The notes: a model not told the origin generated them from the sequence alone. Counted from the stretch's first letter, positions 1-9,909 are shown. The stretch is 62,470 nt of DNA from Planctomycetaceae bacterium (GCA_014762625.1 JABURQ010000024.1:1-62470), one strand, 5' to 3'. A program made the numbers and translations.

Positions 1-1
1 C

Positions 2-949
2 AAACCAACATGTCCGCTTTTTTGGAAACCTACGTACGCTAGAACTCGAAGAACCTTTTTTCTACACGGTTTGGGTTTCCACGATCTCTATGAAGGAACG
101 CAGGAAGTCTTTAAGAGGGACGAATACTTCCCCGACCTGGTAACAGCGCGTGCCGTGAGATACATCGACGATCACAAGGATCACCCCTTCTTTCTCTACT
201 GCGCATTTAATATCCCCCACTACCCCGAGCAGCCCGATGCGACGTTCGACGAACGTTATAAAAATCTGAAGATGCCTCGACAGTCTTATGCCAAAATGGT
301 GTCCACGGTCGACGATCGTATGGGACAAATCATGCAGCGTCTCGCCCATCACGGCCTGACCGAGAACACGATCGTGATCTTCATGAGCGATAACGGGCAT
401 TCCGTAGAGAGTTATCAAATCTCTCAAGAGAACCACAACAGCGGATTACCGAAAGGAGCGAATTACGGAGCAAACGGCGGAGGCGGCAACACCGGCAAAT
501 GGATCGGTCACAAGGGGAACTTTTACGAAGGAGGGATACGCGTCCCGGCGATTCTCAGCTATCCCGCCAAACTCCCCAAGGGGGAAGTCCGCGACCAGGC
601 AATCACTGCGATGGACTGGATGCCGACAATTCTCGAACTGTGTAACATCGCCCGTCCCGATGTCAACTTCGACGGCAAGAGTCTCGTTCCCGTCATTCAG
701 TCTCCCGACGCACCTTCACCTCACACCACGATGTTCTGGCAATGGCAAAACAAGTGGGCCGTTCGCGATGGGGACTGGAAACTGATCGGCGTGAAGAACA
801 ATCCGCAACATCTCGGCAATCTGGCCGAAGAGAACCCGGAAGTCGCCAATCATCTGAAAGATTCTCCCGAAATCGTCACACGACTGTATCAGCTTCATAA
901 AACGTGGTTGAAAGACGTGGATCTGAATGCAACAAACAAGCAAGAATAA
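2..949 (+). CDS. sulfatase, C-terminal part (cut by left window edge)
   Basis: The reading frame is open to the first base, so this is the last ~315 residues of a sulfatase whose N-terminus, including the formylglycine motif, lies outside the window. Visible family features are the FFLYCAFNIPHYP segment, the metal-binding SDNGHS motif and GHKGNFYEGGIRVP near the substrate loop. An internal TTG at 71 is not a real start because the homologous sequence continues upstream. Such enzymes usually remove sulfate from polysaccharides in the periplasm or outside the cell. No downstream partner is evident; the next gene is 200 bases away. Confidence 0.9.
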   Translation, partial: KPTCPLFWKPTYARTRRTFFLHGLGFHDLYEGTQEVFKRDEYFPDLVTARAVRYIDDHKDHPFFLYCAFNIPHYPEQPDATFDERYKNLKMPRQSYAKMVSTVDDRMGQIMQRLAHHGLTENTIVIFMSDNGHSVESYQISQENHNSGLPKGANYGANGGGGNTGKWIGHKGNFYEGGIRVPAILSYPAKLPKGEVRDQAITAMDWMPTILELCNIARPDVNFDGKSLVPVIQSPDAPSPHTTMFWQWQNKWAVRDGDWKLIGVKNNPQHLGNLAEENPEVANHLKDSPEIVTRLYQLHKTWLKDVDLNATNKQE

Positions 950-1148
950 TTCGAGCCGCTTGCGCAAGCGAGAGGGCAACATCGAATGCAGATGATCGCC
1001 CCGGTCGTTTAAAGCCAATAAAACCCAATTGATGAAAGACATTGGCCCCGCGAAAGCTGTTTCGGTTTCTTTCTTTATTGTTGAGCGGCATCGGGGTGGC
1101 TAACCTGAGGAGTGAAAGTTCTTTCCTCCGAGAGAGACGGGAAACGGA

Positions 1149-2630
1149 ATGATGAGTTACTGGTGGGCCGCGATTCCGGTGATACTGATCTTATGGGTGG
1201 CCTACGATCTTCTGCAGAAGCAGCACGCGATCCTGCATAACTTCCCCATCATCGGACATTTCCGCTATTGGCTGGAAATGATCGGCCCGGAACTGCGTCA
1301 GTATATCGTCACCAATAACGACGAAGAACGCCCCTTCAGCCGTGATGAAAGACGGTGGGTCTATGCCTCGTCGAAACTGGAGAACAACTACTTCGGCTTC
1401 GGAACGGATAACGATCTGGAGAGTTCGCCGAATTATCTGATCATTCGACATTCCTCGTTCCCAAAACGTTTCCCTGTGGTAGGAGAAGAAGACTACGATC
1501 CCGAATATCACATCCCATGTGCGAAAGTTCTGGGAGCAGCGCGAGACCGAAAACACGCCTTCCGTCCCTCTTCCATCGTCAACATATCCGCGATGAGTTT
1601 CGGTTCGCTCAGCGGACCCGCCATCGAGGCGCTCAATCGCGGAGCGGAACTGGCCGGTTGCTTACACAATACCGGGGAAGGAGCCATTTCTCCCCATCAT
1701 CTCCAGAGAGGAGAATTGATCTGGCAGATCGGTACGGGATATTTCGGCTGCCGGGATGAAGCAGGAAAGTTTGATATTGAGCGTTTCAAGGATCAGGCCG
1801 CCGCTCATCCGATTCGAGCGATCGAAATCAAACTGAGTCAGGGAGCCAAACCGGGACACGGCGGTCTGCTGCCCGCCGCGAAAATCACGCCGGAGATTGC
1901 CGCGATCCGCGGGATTCCTCTGGGGCGGGATTGTCACAGTCCCTGTTCGCACTCCGCTTTCTCGAATGTGGACGAATTATTGGATTTCGTGGAATGGCTG
2001 GCGGCGGAGAGCGGGTTGCCGGTCGGGATCAAATCGGCGGTCGGACAACTGGGATTTTGGAAAGAATTGCGCGACCTGATGCTGGAGACGAACCGGGCAG
2101 TCGATTTTATCACAATTGACGGCGGCGAAGGGGGAACGGGAGCGGCTCCGCTGGTGCTGGCCGACCATGTCGCGCTCCCCTTCAAACTGGGCATCGCGGC
2201 GGTCTACCCCTACTTTCGCGAGAGCGGTCTCCATGAAAAAATCTGCTTCATCGGTTCGGGGAAACTAGGGCTTCCTGAAAATGCCTTTCTTTCGTTTGCT
2301 CTCGGCTGCGACATGATCAACGTGGCACGCGAGGCGATGCTGGCGTTGGGATGCATTCAGGCCCAACGTTGTCACAGCGATACCTGTCCTACGGGAGTCG
2401 CCACGCAGAATCGCTGGCTTACCAGCGGACTGGATCCGACGCTCAAATCGATACGCGTCGCCAACTACCTGAAAACGCTCCGCAAGGAACTGATGCAATT
2501 AAGCTGTGCCTGCGGACTGGATCATCCGTCACAAGTCACCACCGATCATTTCGAAATTCTCGACGAATGCTATACCGCCCGCTCCGCCACCCAGGCTTTC
2601 GGCTATCCAGCGGAAGGAAAGCCGATTTGA
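1149..2630 (+). CDS. FMN-binding glutamate synthase family protein
   Basis: 493 residues. An N-terminal membrane segment (about residues 4-22) is followed by a region resembling the FMN/TIM-barrel domain of glutamate synthase large chains: conserved stretches IEIKLSQGAKPGHGG and DGGEGGTGAAP, and a cysteine-containing segment around RCHSDTCPTGVATQ. The glutaminase and GXGXG domains of true GltB are absent, which is typical of this stand-alone family. The in vivo reaction of the family is not established; glutamate synthesis should not be assumed. The start ATG (followed by a second ATG) has GGGAAACGGA just upstream. Confidence 0.88.
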   Translation: MMSYWWAAIPVILILWVAYDLLQKQHAILHNFPIIGHFRYWLEMIGPELRQYIVTNNDEERPFSRDERRWVYASSKLENNYFGFGTDNDLESSPNYLIIRHSSFPKRFPVVGEEDYDPEYHIPCAKVLGAARDRKHAFRPSSIVNISAMSFGSLSGPAIEALNRGAELAGCLHNTGEGAISPHHLQRGELIWQIGTGYFGCRDEAGKFDIERFKDQAAAHPIRAIEIKLSQGAKPGHGGLLPAAKITPEIAAIRGIPLGRDCHSPCSHSAFSNVDELLDFVEWLAAESGLPVGIKSAVGQLGFWKELRDLMLETNRAVDFITIDGGEGGTGAAPLVLADHVALPFKLGIAAVYPYFRESGLHEKICFIGSGKLGLPENAFLSFALGCDMINVAREAMLALGCIQAQRCHSDTCPTGVATQNRWLTSGLDPTLKSIRVANYLKTLRKELMQLSCACGLDHPSQVTTDHFEILDECYTARSATQAFGYPAEGKPI

Positions 2631-2737
2631 ACCGGACTGAAAGCAGAGCCGGAGAGCCGATCAAAACTCTTCTTGATCGATCAACCGGCATTGATGTAAC
2701 CTCAATAAGCGAGTTCCGTCAATTACACGAGGTATGA

Positions 2738-4135
2738 ATGCTGCAATTGTTCTCCCGACCAACAGACCGCGACTGTGAGGGGCTCGCCCGCAGAGATTTT
2801 CTGCAGGCCGGCACACTCGGTCTCGGTTCGCTGAGCCTCCCCTGGCTCCTGCAGCAAAAAGCCCGCGCCGCCGAGAGCGGCTATCTGAAGAACAAATCGA
2901 TCGTCTACCTCTTTCTGTCGGGCGGTGCGACGCACATCGAAACCTTCAACCCGAACATGAACGGCCCGACGCCGTCGCGCAGTATGACGGGAGAAGTGAA
3001 AACAACCGTCCCTGGACTCACTTTCGGCGGAACGTTTCCGCTGCTGGCGAAACAGGCCCATCAAATGGCGGTCGTCCGGTCCTTTCAGCATCCGATCGGC
3101 GGTCACGTGCAGGCGATCGTTCACCTGCTGACGGGAGGCACCGATCCGAACGGACAGCAGCAGGCAGGTTTCAGTCTCGGTTCGGCCTATACGCGTTTGC
3201 GGGGGACGAATCACGAACTGACCGGCATGCCGACCTATTCGCTACTCAATTCGGAAGAACTCGATCCCCAATATCGCAGCGAACGAGGGCGGGTCGAATC
3301 GGGATCGTCTCCGGGATCGCTGGGCGCTGCTTACGCTCCGTTTATTCCCGGCTCGAAAGGTCCGACGACCGAGAACATGAAATTGCAGATGGAAGCAGAC
3401 CGGCTCGACGATCGCCGGGCTCTCCTGAACCAGCTCGATGTCTTGAAACAACAGACCGAACAAGTGCTCCAGTATCAGGGGGTTGACCGCTACACCGAAC
3501 AGGCGTTCGACGTCCTTCTCGGCGATGCTTCGACCGCGTTCGATCTCTCGCTCGAGGATCGCAAAATCTTCGAGCGGTACGATACCTCCCACATCGAAGT
3601 CGGAAAAAAGAAATTCCGCCCCTCGAACCTCGGCAAACACCTGCTGACCGCGCGGCGACTGATCGAGAAAGGGTGCGGCTTCGTCACTGTCCATTCCGCC
3701 GGGTGGGACATGCACGCGGACGGCAACAATCCCGGTATCGCCAAAGGAATGAACATGCTGGGGCGTTCCGTCGATCGAGCGGTTTCCGCGTTTCTGGAAG
3801 ACCTCGACCAGCGCGGCATGCTCGATGACGTGCTGCTGGTTATCACGGGTGACTTCGGACGGACGCCGAAAATCAATGCGCGCGGCGGACGCGATCACTG
3901 GCCCCGTTTGTGTACGCTGGCCTTCGCAGGCGGCGGCATCGGCAACGGCCAAATCATCGGGCAGTCGAATCACACCAACGGCGAACCGGCGAGCGAGCCG
4001 GTCACAACCAGCCATTTGATGGCAACCGTGATGCACTCTCTGTTTGATGTGAGCGCGTTGCGACTGGCCCGCGGCGTCCCCCGCGATCTGATGCAGCAGA
4101 TCGAACGCAATCAACCGATCCCCGGTTTGGTGTGA
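2738..4135 (+). CDS. DUF1501 domain protein, Tat-type leader
   Basis: 465 residues. The N-terminus carries RRDFLQAG followed by a hydrophobic stretch ending at KARA, a Tat-like leader, so export in folded form is likely. The body matches DUF1501: GGATHIETFNPN, HPIGGHVQAIVHLLTGG, a GWDMHADG region and GDFGRTPKIN followed by GGRDHWP, which resembles alkaline-phosphatase/sulfatase-fold metal sites. The enzymatic role of DUF1501 proteins is unknown. It sits between the glutamate-synthase-like gene and a sulfatase on the same strand with gaps of 107 and 183 bases. Confidence 0.9.
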   Translation: MLQLFSRPTDRDCEGLARRDFLQAGTLGLGSLSLPWLLQQKARAAESGYLKNKSIVYLFLSGGATHIETFNPNMNGPTPSRSMTGEVKTTVPGLTFGGTFPLLAKQAHQMAVVRSFQHPIGGHVQAIVHLLTGGTDPNGQQQAGFSLGSAYTRLRGTNHELTGMPTYSLLNSEELDPQYRSERGRVESGSSPGSLGAAYAPFIPGSKGPTTENMKLQMEADRLDDRRALLNQLDVLKQQTEQVLQYQGVDRYTEQAFDVLLGDASTAFDLSLEDRKIFERYDTSHIEVGKKKFRPSNLGKHLLTARRLIEKGCGFVTVHSAGWDMHADGNNPGIAKGMNMLGRSVDRAVSAFLEDLDQRGMLDDVLLVITGDFGRTPKINARGGRDHWPRLCTLAFAGGGIGNGQIIGQSNHTNGEPASEPVTTSHLMATVMHSLFDVSALRLARGVPRDLMQQIERNQPIPGLV

Positions 4136-4318
4136 AGCGGCTTGACACTACGGCGGGCAATTTTCGCACACTGAGAGATTGCGTTGGCTCAGGGAGTCGG
4201 CTGGATGACGAAATTTCTACCGGAATCAATTTCATTCCCTTCGCCCAACGTGCTCTAATCGATTTGCAGCGCTGTGCCCACCTTTTGATATCTGCGACTT
4301 AAGTTCCAAGAGTTCAAC

Positions 4319-5692
4319 ATGTTCAGACAATCGATGTTACTGCTTCTCACTTTTCTGCTCGCCGGCTCCGGACTGGCCGCCGCGCCTCCCAACATTCTCA
4401 TCATCACCGTCGATAACCTCGGGTACGGCGACTTGCAGATGTACAATCCCGAGTCTGAAATTCAAACACCCCATCTGGATCAACTGGCCTCCCAGGGTTG
4501 CCGACTGACGAGTTTCTATACGGCGTCTCCGACTTGTACGGTCTCCCGGGCCTGTCTGCTGACCGGACGCATTCCTCAACGCCACGGTTTGACCAACCAA
4601 TTGCCGGGCGTCGAAGGAAATTACGGTGTCGGACTCTCTCACGATGAGATTCTGATCCCCCAAATCCTCAAACAGTCCTCGATACCTTATGCGACGGGCT
4701 GTTTCGGAAAATGGAATATCGGTTTCGCGAAAGGCTCGCGTCCAACGGAACGCGGGTTCGACGAGTTTATCGGTCATGCGTCGGGCAATATGGATTACTA
4801 CTATCACAATTACCGTGAGAAACACGATTTGTATCAGGAAACTGAAGAACTGCATCGCGAGGGAGATTACGCCACCGACATCTTCGCCGAGGCGGCCATC
4901 GATTTCATGACGCGACAGACGAAACAGGGAAAGCCATGGTTCTGTTACCTGCCGTTCAATGCGCCTCACTTCCCGACCGCCGGAAATAAAATCCGGGGCG
5001 AGCCGAACATCTGGCAGGCTCCCGACTGGGCGTTTGAAACTTACGAATGGTCACCGGAGGAAACCGATCCACGAAAACGCTACGCAGCGGTCGTGACGGC
5101 ATTGGATCGGCGAATCGGAGATGTCCTCGCCTCACTCGACAAACTGAACGCTGCCGGGAACACGTTTGTGTTCTTCATGTCGGATAACGGGGCATTCCGT
5201 TTGAATCGGGACGGGCTGGATGTCGGCATCAACACGCCGTTGCGGAGCGGCGGCGTCACCTGCTGGGAGGGAGGATTGCGCGTCCCCGCGCTGGCCCGTT
5301 ACCCCGATCACATCGAAGCGGGCTCCGTGATTGAGCAACCGCTCTGGTCGCCAGATCTGCTCATCGCGTCTGTCGAACTGGCGGGAGCGAAACTCCCCTC
5401 CGATCGAACGTTCGACGGCAAGAATCTTCTTCCGGTCCTGATCGAGCAAGCACCGACGCCGCACGAATCCTTCTTCTTCCAGTATCGTAACCACGCCGCT
5501 CTGCGCAGAGATCAGTGGAAAATCGTGCGTGAGAAGCCGAATCAGCCGTGGATGCTGTTCGATTTATCGAACGATCTTTCGGAATCCCGGAATCTGGCGG
5601 ACCAGAAACCGGGGACCGTCCAAAATCTGGCCGAAGAGTTTCAGCGAATCAAAAATGATCTCGAGAACAATCGCGCTCAGGAGTCCCCGTGA
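4319..5692 (+). CDS. secreted sulfatase with variant active-site motif
   Basis: 457 residues. A signal peptide (hydrophobic residues 5-20, cleavage probably near AAA) precedes a sulfatase domain with the N-terminal metal site TVDNLGYGD, the modification motif C73-T-V-S-R77, GCFGKWN, FNAPHFP and MSDNGAF. The canonical formylglycine motif is C/S-x-P-S-R; here valine replaces proline. Export plus the remaining metal ligands support a hydrolase acting on sulfated polymers outside the cytoplasm. The gene ends 28 bases before a convergent lipoprotein gene. Confidence 0.9.
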   Translation: MFRQSMLLLLTFLLAGSGLAAAPPNILIITVDNLGYGDLQMYNPESEIQTPHLDQLASQGCRLTSFYTASPTCTVSRACLLTGRIPQRHGLTNQLPGVEGNYGVGLSHDEILIPQILKQSSIPYATGCFGKWNIGFAKGSRPTERGFDEFIGHASGNMDYYYHNYREKHDLYQETEELHREGDYATDIFAEAAIDFMTRQTKQGKPWFCYLPFNAPHFPTAGNKIRGEPNIWQAPDWAFETYEWSPEETDPRKRYAAVVTALDRRIGDVLASLDKLNAAGNTFVFFMSDNGAFRLNRDGLDVGINTPLRSGGVTCWEGGLRVPALARYPDHIEAGSVIEQPLWSPDLLIASVELAGAKLPSDRTFDGKNLLPVLIEQAPTPHESFFFQYRNHAALRRDQWKIVREKPNQPWMLFDLSNDLSESRNLADQKPGTVQNLAEEFQRIKNDLENNRAQESP

Positions 5693-5720
5693 ACCACGAA
5701 CTCAGCAAACTGAGGGCCTT

Positions 5721-6197
5721 TCACTTTTTGATCTTCAAATCGATCGTCAGATTGGTATTTCCCGCAGAGCCAATCTGTTCGGTCATGAAAGGGTTCTGCG
5801 GATCGCGGTAACGTGCCGGGATCATATCTCGCGCCATCACATCGGCGGCGGACGCCCCTTCGGGAATCGGCTTGCCATCGGGAGTCACCATCTTCGAACA
5901 GGTGACCGCGTATTGCCCCTGAGGGCATCCGACGCCCCCTTGTGAGTATTCGCAGACAAACTTCCCCGCGCTATCCGATAAGCCGTAGGAGACCTGACCG
6001 GAAGTCGTCCCCATCGGCGTCAAACTCACCAGAACGCCGGCTTCGGGTTTGCCGTTAATCGTGACGACCCCTTCGACCGGAGCGAGCTCGGGAACTTCGT
6101 ATTCCGCTTGGGTTTGGCCACACCCGATTCCCATACAGCAAATCAGGGCACAGAGAATAATGATCGGCCAGAATTGATTCACACGTTCAGACATCAT
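5721..6197 (-). CDS. small lipoprotein, carboxypeptidase-regulatory-like fold
   Basis: 158 residues. A hydrophobic leader ends in the lipobox MGIGC, so the mature protein is lipid-anchored. The rest looks like a single beta-sandwich of the carboxypeptidase-regulatory/transthyretin-like type: EGVVTINGKPEAGVLVSLTP, GLSDSAGKF and a C-terminal NLTIDLKI strand. In planctomycetes this type commonly follows a DUF1559 pseudopilin, as here. AAGG lies 5-7 bases before the start. A hairpin with a short T-run sits between the two genes, so expression may be partly uncoupled. Function unknown. Confidence 0.82.
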   Translation of the reverse strand: MMSERVNQFWPIIILCALICCMGIGCGQTQAEYEVPELAPVEGVVTINGKPEAGVLVSLTPMGTTSGQVSYGLSDSAGKFVCEYSQGGVGCPQGQYAVTCSKMVTPDGKPIPEGASAADVMARDMIPARYRDPQNPFMTEQIGSAGNTNLTIDLKIKK

Positions 6198-6210
6198 AAT
6201 ACCTTTATGA

Positions 6211-6252
6211 GAAAATCCGGTCGGCGGAGAGATCAGGCTCTCCTGCCGACCG
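6211..6252 (-). terminator. hairpin between pseudopilin and lipoprotein genes
   Basis: On the minus strand a 14-pair stem with one bulged base (arms 6238-6252 and 6218-6231, loop 6232-6237) is followed by GATTTTC. It lies after the DUF1559 stop and just before the lipoprotein ribosome-binding site. It can act as a terminator or as a partial attenuator that sets the ratio of the two proteins. Confidence 0.65.
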
Positions 6253-6292
6253 TGATCAAGTAGGAAGGAACAGCGTTACGGTGAAGCCGCGC

Positions 6293-7291
6293 TCAGAATT
6301 CGCCGATGACTTCGCCACCGGAGATCGTGGCGAGACCGGTGCGGACCGTGTTGTCAATGTTCTCAGACAGAAAACGGACAGCTCCGTCTCCCAGTAAAAC
6401 GTGACAACCACCGGTGTGTAAACTGCCCGGCGAGCCCCATTCTCCCAAGCGACCGACTTGTCGTCGTGCCGGATCGTGAGGCGGAGTGGTCCATTTGCAG
6501 CAGACCCAGTCGTTGATGTATCGACTGTTGGAGGCGGCGATATCGATCCCGACTCCGACGTGGGCGATGTAGCCCCATTTGATCGCGTCTCCGTCATCAA
6601 CGTCGAGCGTCGCTTCCGCGACGGCAACCGTGTTCGAAGTACCGTCGGTGATGTCCCGCATGCGGCTGTTGGAATCAATCCCGAACAAACGCTTCGACCC
6701 CTTGGCTTGAGTACTCCAGGAACTGCTCCACGCCGCAGTCCAGATCGACAAACCGTAACTCGATCGAGCACCGTAGTACCCGTTGTTCGCACTCGTCGTC
6801 GAAATGCCGTAGGTGTTATCGGCGGCAGTGTAAAACGGACTGGCGTTATCCGAAGGGCACAAAAAGATATCCAGCTTCTCGGAGACCCATTGATCGTTAG
6901 TTCCCGCAGCAGAGACGAGGACCGAACCGGTTCCCGCATCCCGGTCTCCGGAGGCGATGTTGAAATTGATGTTGTTGTACAACGGGGCTTGGTCCAGAAA
7001 CGGCAACAACATCGAGAGACCACTTGTGTTCTTAATCGGATCGGCGGTCGCGTTGCCTCCCAAACTGACCGAAGAGCCGGCGAATGGGAAGACGGAGTGA
7101 GTGTCGTGGTAATTGTGTAAGGCCAGACCGATCTGCTTGAGCTTGTTTTTGCAGGTCGATCGACGGGCGGCTTCGCGAGCCTGTTGAACGGCAGGCAACA
7201 GCAGGGCAACCAGAACAGCGATAATGGCAATCACAACAAGAAGTTCGATCAGCGTGAAGCCTCGACGGCTTCGGATGGCATTCGCGGGCAT
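6293..7291 (-). CDS. DUF1559 protein with type IV pilin-like N-terminus
   Basis: 332 residues. The N-terminus has the prepilin pattern [18 protein letters not shown], a class III leader cut by prepilin peptidase after Gly with a hydrophobic helix behind it. The central part has [14 protein letters not shown], and the C-terminal region has [22 protein letters not shown], both typical of DUF1559. The family is greatly expanded in planctomycetes; a surface or periplasmic filament-like role is inferred, not shown. An upstream in-frame start at 7339 was rejected because GGAG lies 6-7 bases before 7291 and the extra residues do not look like a leader. Confidence 0.9.
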   Translation of the reverse strand: MPANAIRSRRGFTLIELLVVIAIIAVLVALLLPAVQQAREAARRSTCKNKLKQIGLALHNYHDTHSVFPFAGSSVSLGGNATADPIKNTSGLSMLLPFLDQAPLYNNINFNIASGDRDAGTGSVLVSAAGTNDQWVSEKLDIFLCPSDNASPFYTAADNTYGISTTSANNGYYGARSSYGLSIWTAAWSSSWSTQAKGSKRLFGIDSNSRMRDITDGTSNTVAVAEATLDVDDGDAIKWGYIAHVGVGIDIAASNSRYINDWVCCKWTTPPHDPARRQVGRLGEWGSPGSLHTGGCHVLLGDGAVRFLSENIDNTVRTGLATISGGEVIGEF

Positions 7292-7767
7292 TTTGTCTCC
7301 AGAAAAATCGCGGAGGTAATTCACACCGGTGGCGGGCACAACATCGGGAGAATGAATCTTGGGTGGGTCTTTTTCAGGGTCGTCAGCACAAAGGAAGGCG
7401 GATCATTATCTTAAGCTGGCGAGATTCCTTAAAAGGTGGGATTCAAACATCAGTCCATATTCCGTGCCAATTTCAGGAGAATTGTTGTCAGTTCACGACT
7501 TCGCACTCGCCCTTAGATCGGAAAGACCGCTCAAAATTCAGAGGTTTTGATCCTTTACTCCCGGTTCGCACCCTCGGCTGCCGGATCCGAAATCAATCGT
7601 CTGTGAACAGGAGAACTGTGTGCCCATTGCAGCATCATGTTGCGAAGCTGCGCATTTTCTCATCACTCCCCCAGTTCTCATTAACAGGATTCTGCCTCCA
7701 GAGAGGCCAACTGGAAACAGATTTGGTAGTTTGGAGCTCCATCGACTCTCAAAGATTTCAAACTCTT
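7292..7767. other. intergenic, divergent promoter region
   Basis: 476 bases between the divergent pseudopilin and Sua5 genes. An in-frame extension of the downstream gene runs through part of it but has no family resemblance. I see no RNA gene or repeat. It presumably holds both promoters. Confidence 0.5.
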
Positions 7768-8748
7768 ATGCCCGCACTCATCGGAACCGACATCAAGCAT
7801 GCCGCCGACATTCTCCGCGCGGGAGGTCTGGTCGCGATTCCGACAGAAACCGTCTACGGGCTGGGAGCCGACGCCACAAACCTAGAGTCAGTCGCCAAAA
7901 TCTTTGCTGCGAAACAAAGACCCGAATTTGACCCCTTGATCGTGCATCTGGCGAACGTCGAAAAACTTTCCGAAATCGTGGAGGACGTTCCCGCTGCAGC
8001 CGAAAAATTGATCCAGGCATTCTGGCCGGGTCCGTTGACATTGTTATTTCGCAAGCGAGACGTCATTCCCGATCTGGTGACGGCCGGACTCGATACCGTC
8101 GCGGTCCGGATTCCCGCCCATCCGCTGGCACTGGAGATACTGGAAGCGGCCGATGTTCCGGTCGCCGCCCCCAGCGCGAACAAGTTCGGATCGATCAGCC
8201 CCACAACCGCACAACATGTCGCCGATCAATTGGGAGACGAAGTCGATTACATTCTCGACGGCGGTCCCTGCACGGTCGGCCTGGAATCGACGATTGTCAG
8301 TTGCCTGGCGGAAAGACCGGAAATTTTGCGACTGGGCGGTTTAAGTCTTGAACAGATTGAGACAGTAGTGGGCTCGGCCATCGTGCGAAAAGCCAGCAGC
8401 GATCCCGGCCACCAGGTGAAAGAGTCAGCGGCCCAACTCGCACCGGGAATGCTCAAACGTCATTACGCCCCCCGCAAACCACTGATAGTGGTTGACTCTC
8501 TAAATGAAATCGAGCTTCAGCCGGGAGACGCACTATTATTACCGTGGAAACTCTCGAATGCCCCCGAAAACCTCCCCTCGGCGATCCTCTCCACTCCCAA
8601 AGATCTGACGGAATGCGCGGCCCGCTTTTTCTCGGCTTTGAGAACTCTCGATTCCAGCGAAGCGCAACGTATTGTCGCTATTCGCTTTCCGAACGAAGGC
8701 CTTGGGCGGGCATTAAACGATCGGCTGGAGAGAGCGTCAGCGCGATAA
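7768..8748 (+). CDS. L-threonylcarbamoyladenylate synthase (Sua5/YwlC type)
   Basis: 326 residues. It makes threonylcarbamoyl-AMP from threonine, bicarbonate and ATP, the first step of t6A at position 37 of ANN-decoding tRNAs. The YrdC domain shows AGGLVAIPTETVYGLGADA near the N-terminus, KRPxxDPLIVH-like AKQRPEFDPLIVH and PSANKFGSISPT. A C-terminal Sua5 domain follows the APGMLKRHYAP linker, giving the long Sua5 rather than the short TsaC form. The start was placed at MPALIG because the longer frame upstream (from 7363) has no family similarity. MtaB, which modifies t6A further, is also in the window (30370). Confidence 0.92.
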   Translation: MPALIGTDIKHAADILRAGGLVAIPTETVYGLGADATNLESVAKIFAAKQRPEFDPLIVHLANVEKLSEIVEDVPAAAEKLIQAFWPGPLTLLFRKRDVIPDLVTAGLDTVAVRIPAHPLALEILEAADVPVAAPSANKFGSISPTTAQHVADQLGDEVDYILDGGPCTVGLESTIVSCLAERPEILRLGGLSLEQIETVVGSAIVRKASSDPGHQVKESAAQLAPGMLKRHYAPRKPLIVVDSLNEIELQPGDALLLPWKLSNAPENLPSAILSTPKDLTECAARFFSALRTLDSSEAQRIVAIRFPNEGLGRALNDRLERASAR

Positions 8749-8796
8749 GCTCTGCTCGTGAATTAATAACAAAACATTAAAATTTATTGATCTCAT

Positions 8797-8833
8797 AAAG
8801 TGACTCTCCAGTGGATTATCGTCACTTTTATTT
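8797..8833 (+). terminator. probable terminator of the Sua5 gene
   Basis: AAAGTGAC (8797-8804) pairs with GTCACTTT (8821-8828) across a 16-base loop, followed by TATTT. It lies 48 bases after the stop codon. Confidence 0.5.
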
Positions 8834-8930
8834 AACAAACGAAAGGCCAGGAGATCTCTTGCAGCCGATTAATCTTATCGTCATATTTGTTTGAAAATTG
8901 CAACACCCTTAGTAGAAGTTCCTACGGACC

Positions 8931-9860
8931 ATGGTCCAGCCACATCGTATCGTTTCGCTGATTCCCTCCGCGACTGAAATTGTTTGCGAGTTGGGCTTTC
9001 GCGATGAGCTCGTCGGTCGCTCGCACGAATGCGACTTCCCCGCCGACGTGACCGACCTGCCTGCCTGCAGCCAGCCGATCATCGACACCGACGCCTCGAG
9101 TCAGGAAATCAATCTTCAGGTTTCAGAACGAGTGCGCGATGCGATGTCGCTCTTCGAGGTCGATTACGAAAGACTGGCGGAACTGGAACCAACCGTCATC
9201 ATCACTCAAGACCAGTGTGAAGTCTGTGCGGTCTCACTCGATATTGTTGAGGAGATGGTGTGCGATACTATCCCCTCAGATCCAGTTCTTGTTGCTTGCA
9301 ATCCCTCAACACTCAACGACCTACAGGACGACATCTTTCGGATCGGGATGGCGTTGGACGCGGAACCTCAAGCCGAGGCTCTGATTTCGAAAATCGATGC
9401 GCATTGGACAGAGTTGCTGAATCAAACCGCTTCGCTCGAATCGCGTCCGAGAGTCGCGTGTATTGAGTGGATTGATCCACTCATGGTCTCAGCTAACTGG
9501 ATTCCCGAGCTGATTGATGTCGCGGGAGGAGAAAGCTTGTTCGGCACTGCGGGAGAATTGTCGACGCGACTGGAATGGGACGCCCTGAAAGAGGCCGACC
9601 CCGAGGTGATCATCATCATGCCGTGCGGCTTTGAAATTGAACGCAGCCTCTCCGAACTGGAACCGTTGGTCACGCGGGAAGGGTGGAAAGAATTGTCTGC
9701 CGTCAAAAACGGACGCGTCGCTCTCGTGGACGGCCACAACTACCTGAATCGTCCGGGACCGCGCATCATCGAATCGACGCAGATCGTGATGGAAATCCTG
9801 CATCCTGGAAAATTCGACTACGGACACCAGGGAACCGGCTGGATTCCGCTCGAAGTTTGA
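8931..9860 (+). CDS. cobalamin-binding-type periplasmic-binding-fold protein without signal peptide
   Basis: 309 residues with the BtuF/FecB-like fold: RIVSLIPSATEIVCELGF at the N-terminus, the SHECDFP segment, TQDQCEVCAVS and a C-terminal GRVALVDGHNYLNRPGPR region. This subgroup, usually named cobalamin-binding protein, often lacks a signal peptide, as here, so it may not serve a classical ABC importer. No permease or ATPase gene is adjacent. A cobalamin riboswitch was looked for in the 182 bases upstream and not recognised. Confidence 0.82.
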   Translation: MVQPHRIVSLIPSATEIVCELGFRDELVGRSHECDFPADVTDLPACSQPIIDTDASSQEINLQVSERVRDAMSLFEVDYERLAELEPTVIITQDQCEVCAVSLDIVEEMVCDTIPSDPVLVACNPSTLNDLQDDIFRIGMALDAEPQAEALISKIDAHWTELLNQTASLESRPRVACIEWIDPLMVSANWIPELIDVAGGESLFGTAGELSTRLEWDALKEADPEVIIIMPCGFEIERSLSELEPLVTREGWKELSAVKNGRVALVDGHNYLNRPGPRIIESTQIVMEILHPGKFDYGHQGTGWIPLEV

Positions 9861-9909
9861 GTCAGGATAGAGCATTCCTCAATTCCTTACTCGATTTGCC
9901 TACGCAGCC

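Noticed and set aside
3242-4114. 290-codon minus-strand frame opposite the DUF1501 gene
   Set aside because: Its residues follow from the codon bias of the DUF1501 gene; no domain, leader or ribosome-binding site.
7363-7767. Upstream extension of the Sua5 frame
   Set aside because: No Sua5 similarity before MPALIG and no matching domain; the start at 7768 fits the family.
8749-8930. Cobalamin riboswitch before the cobalamin-binding-type gene
   Set aside because: No B12-box-like sequence was recognised, and a terminator for the previous gene explains the visible hairpin.
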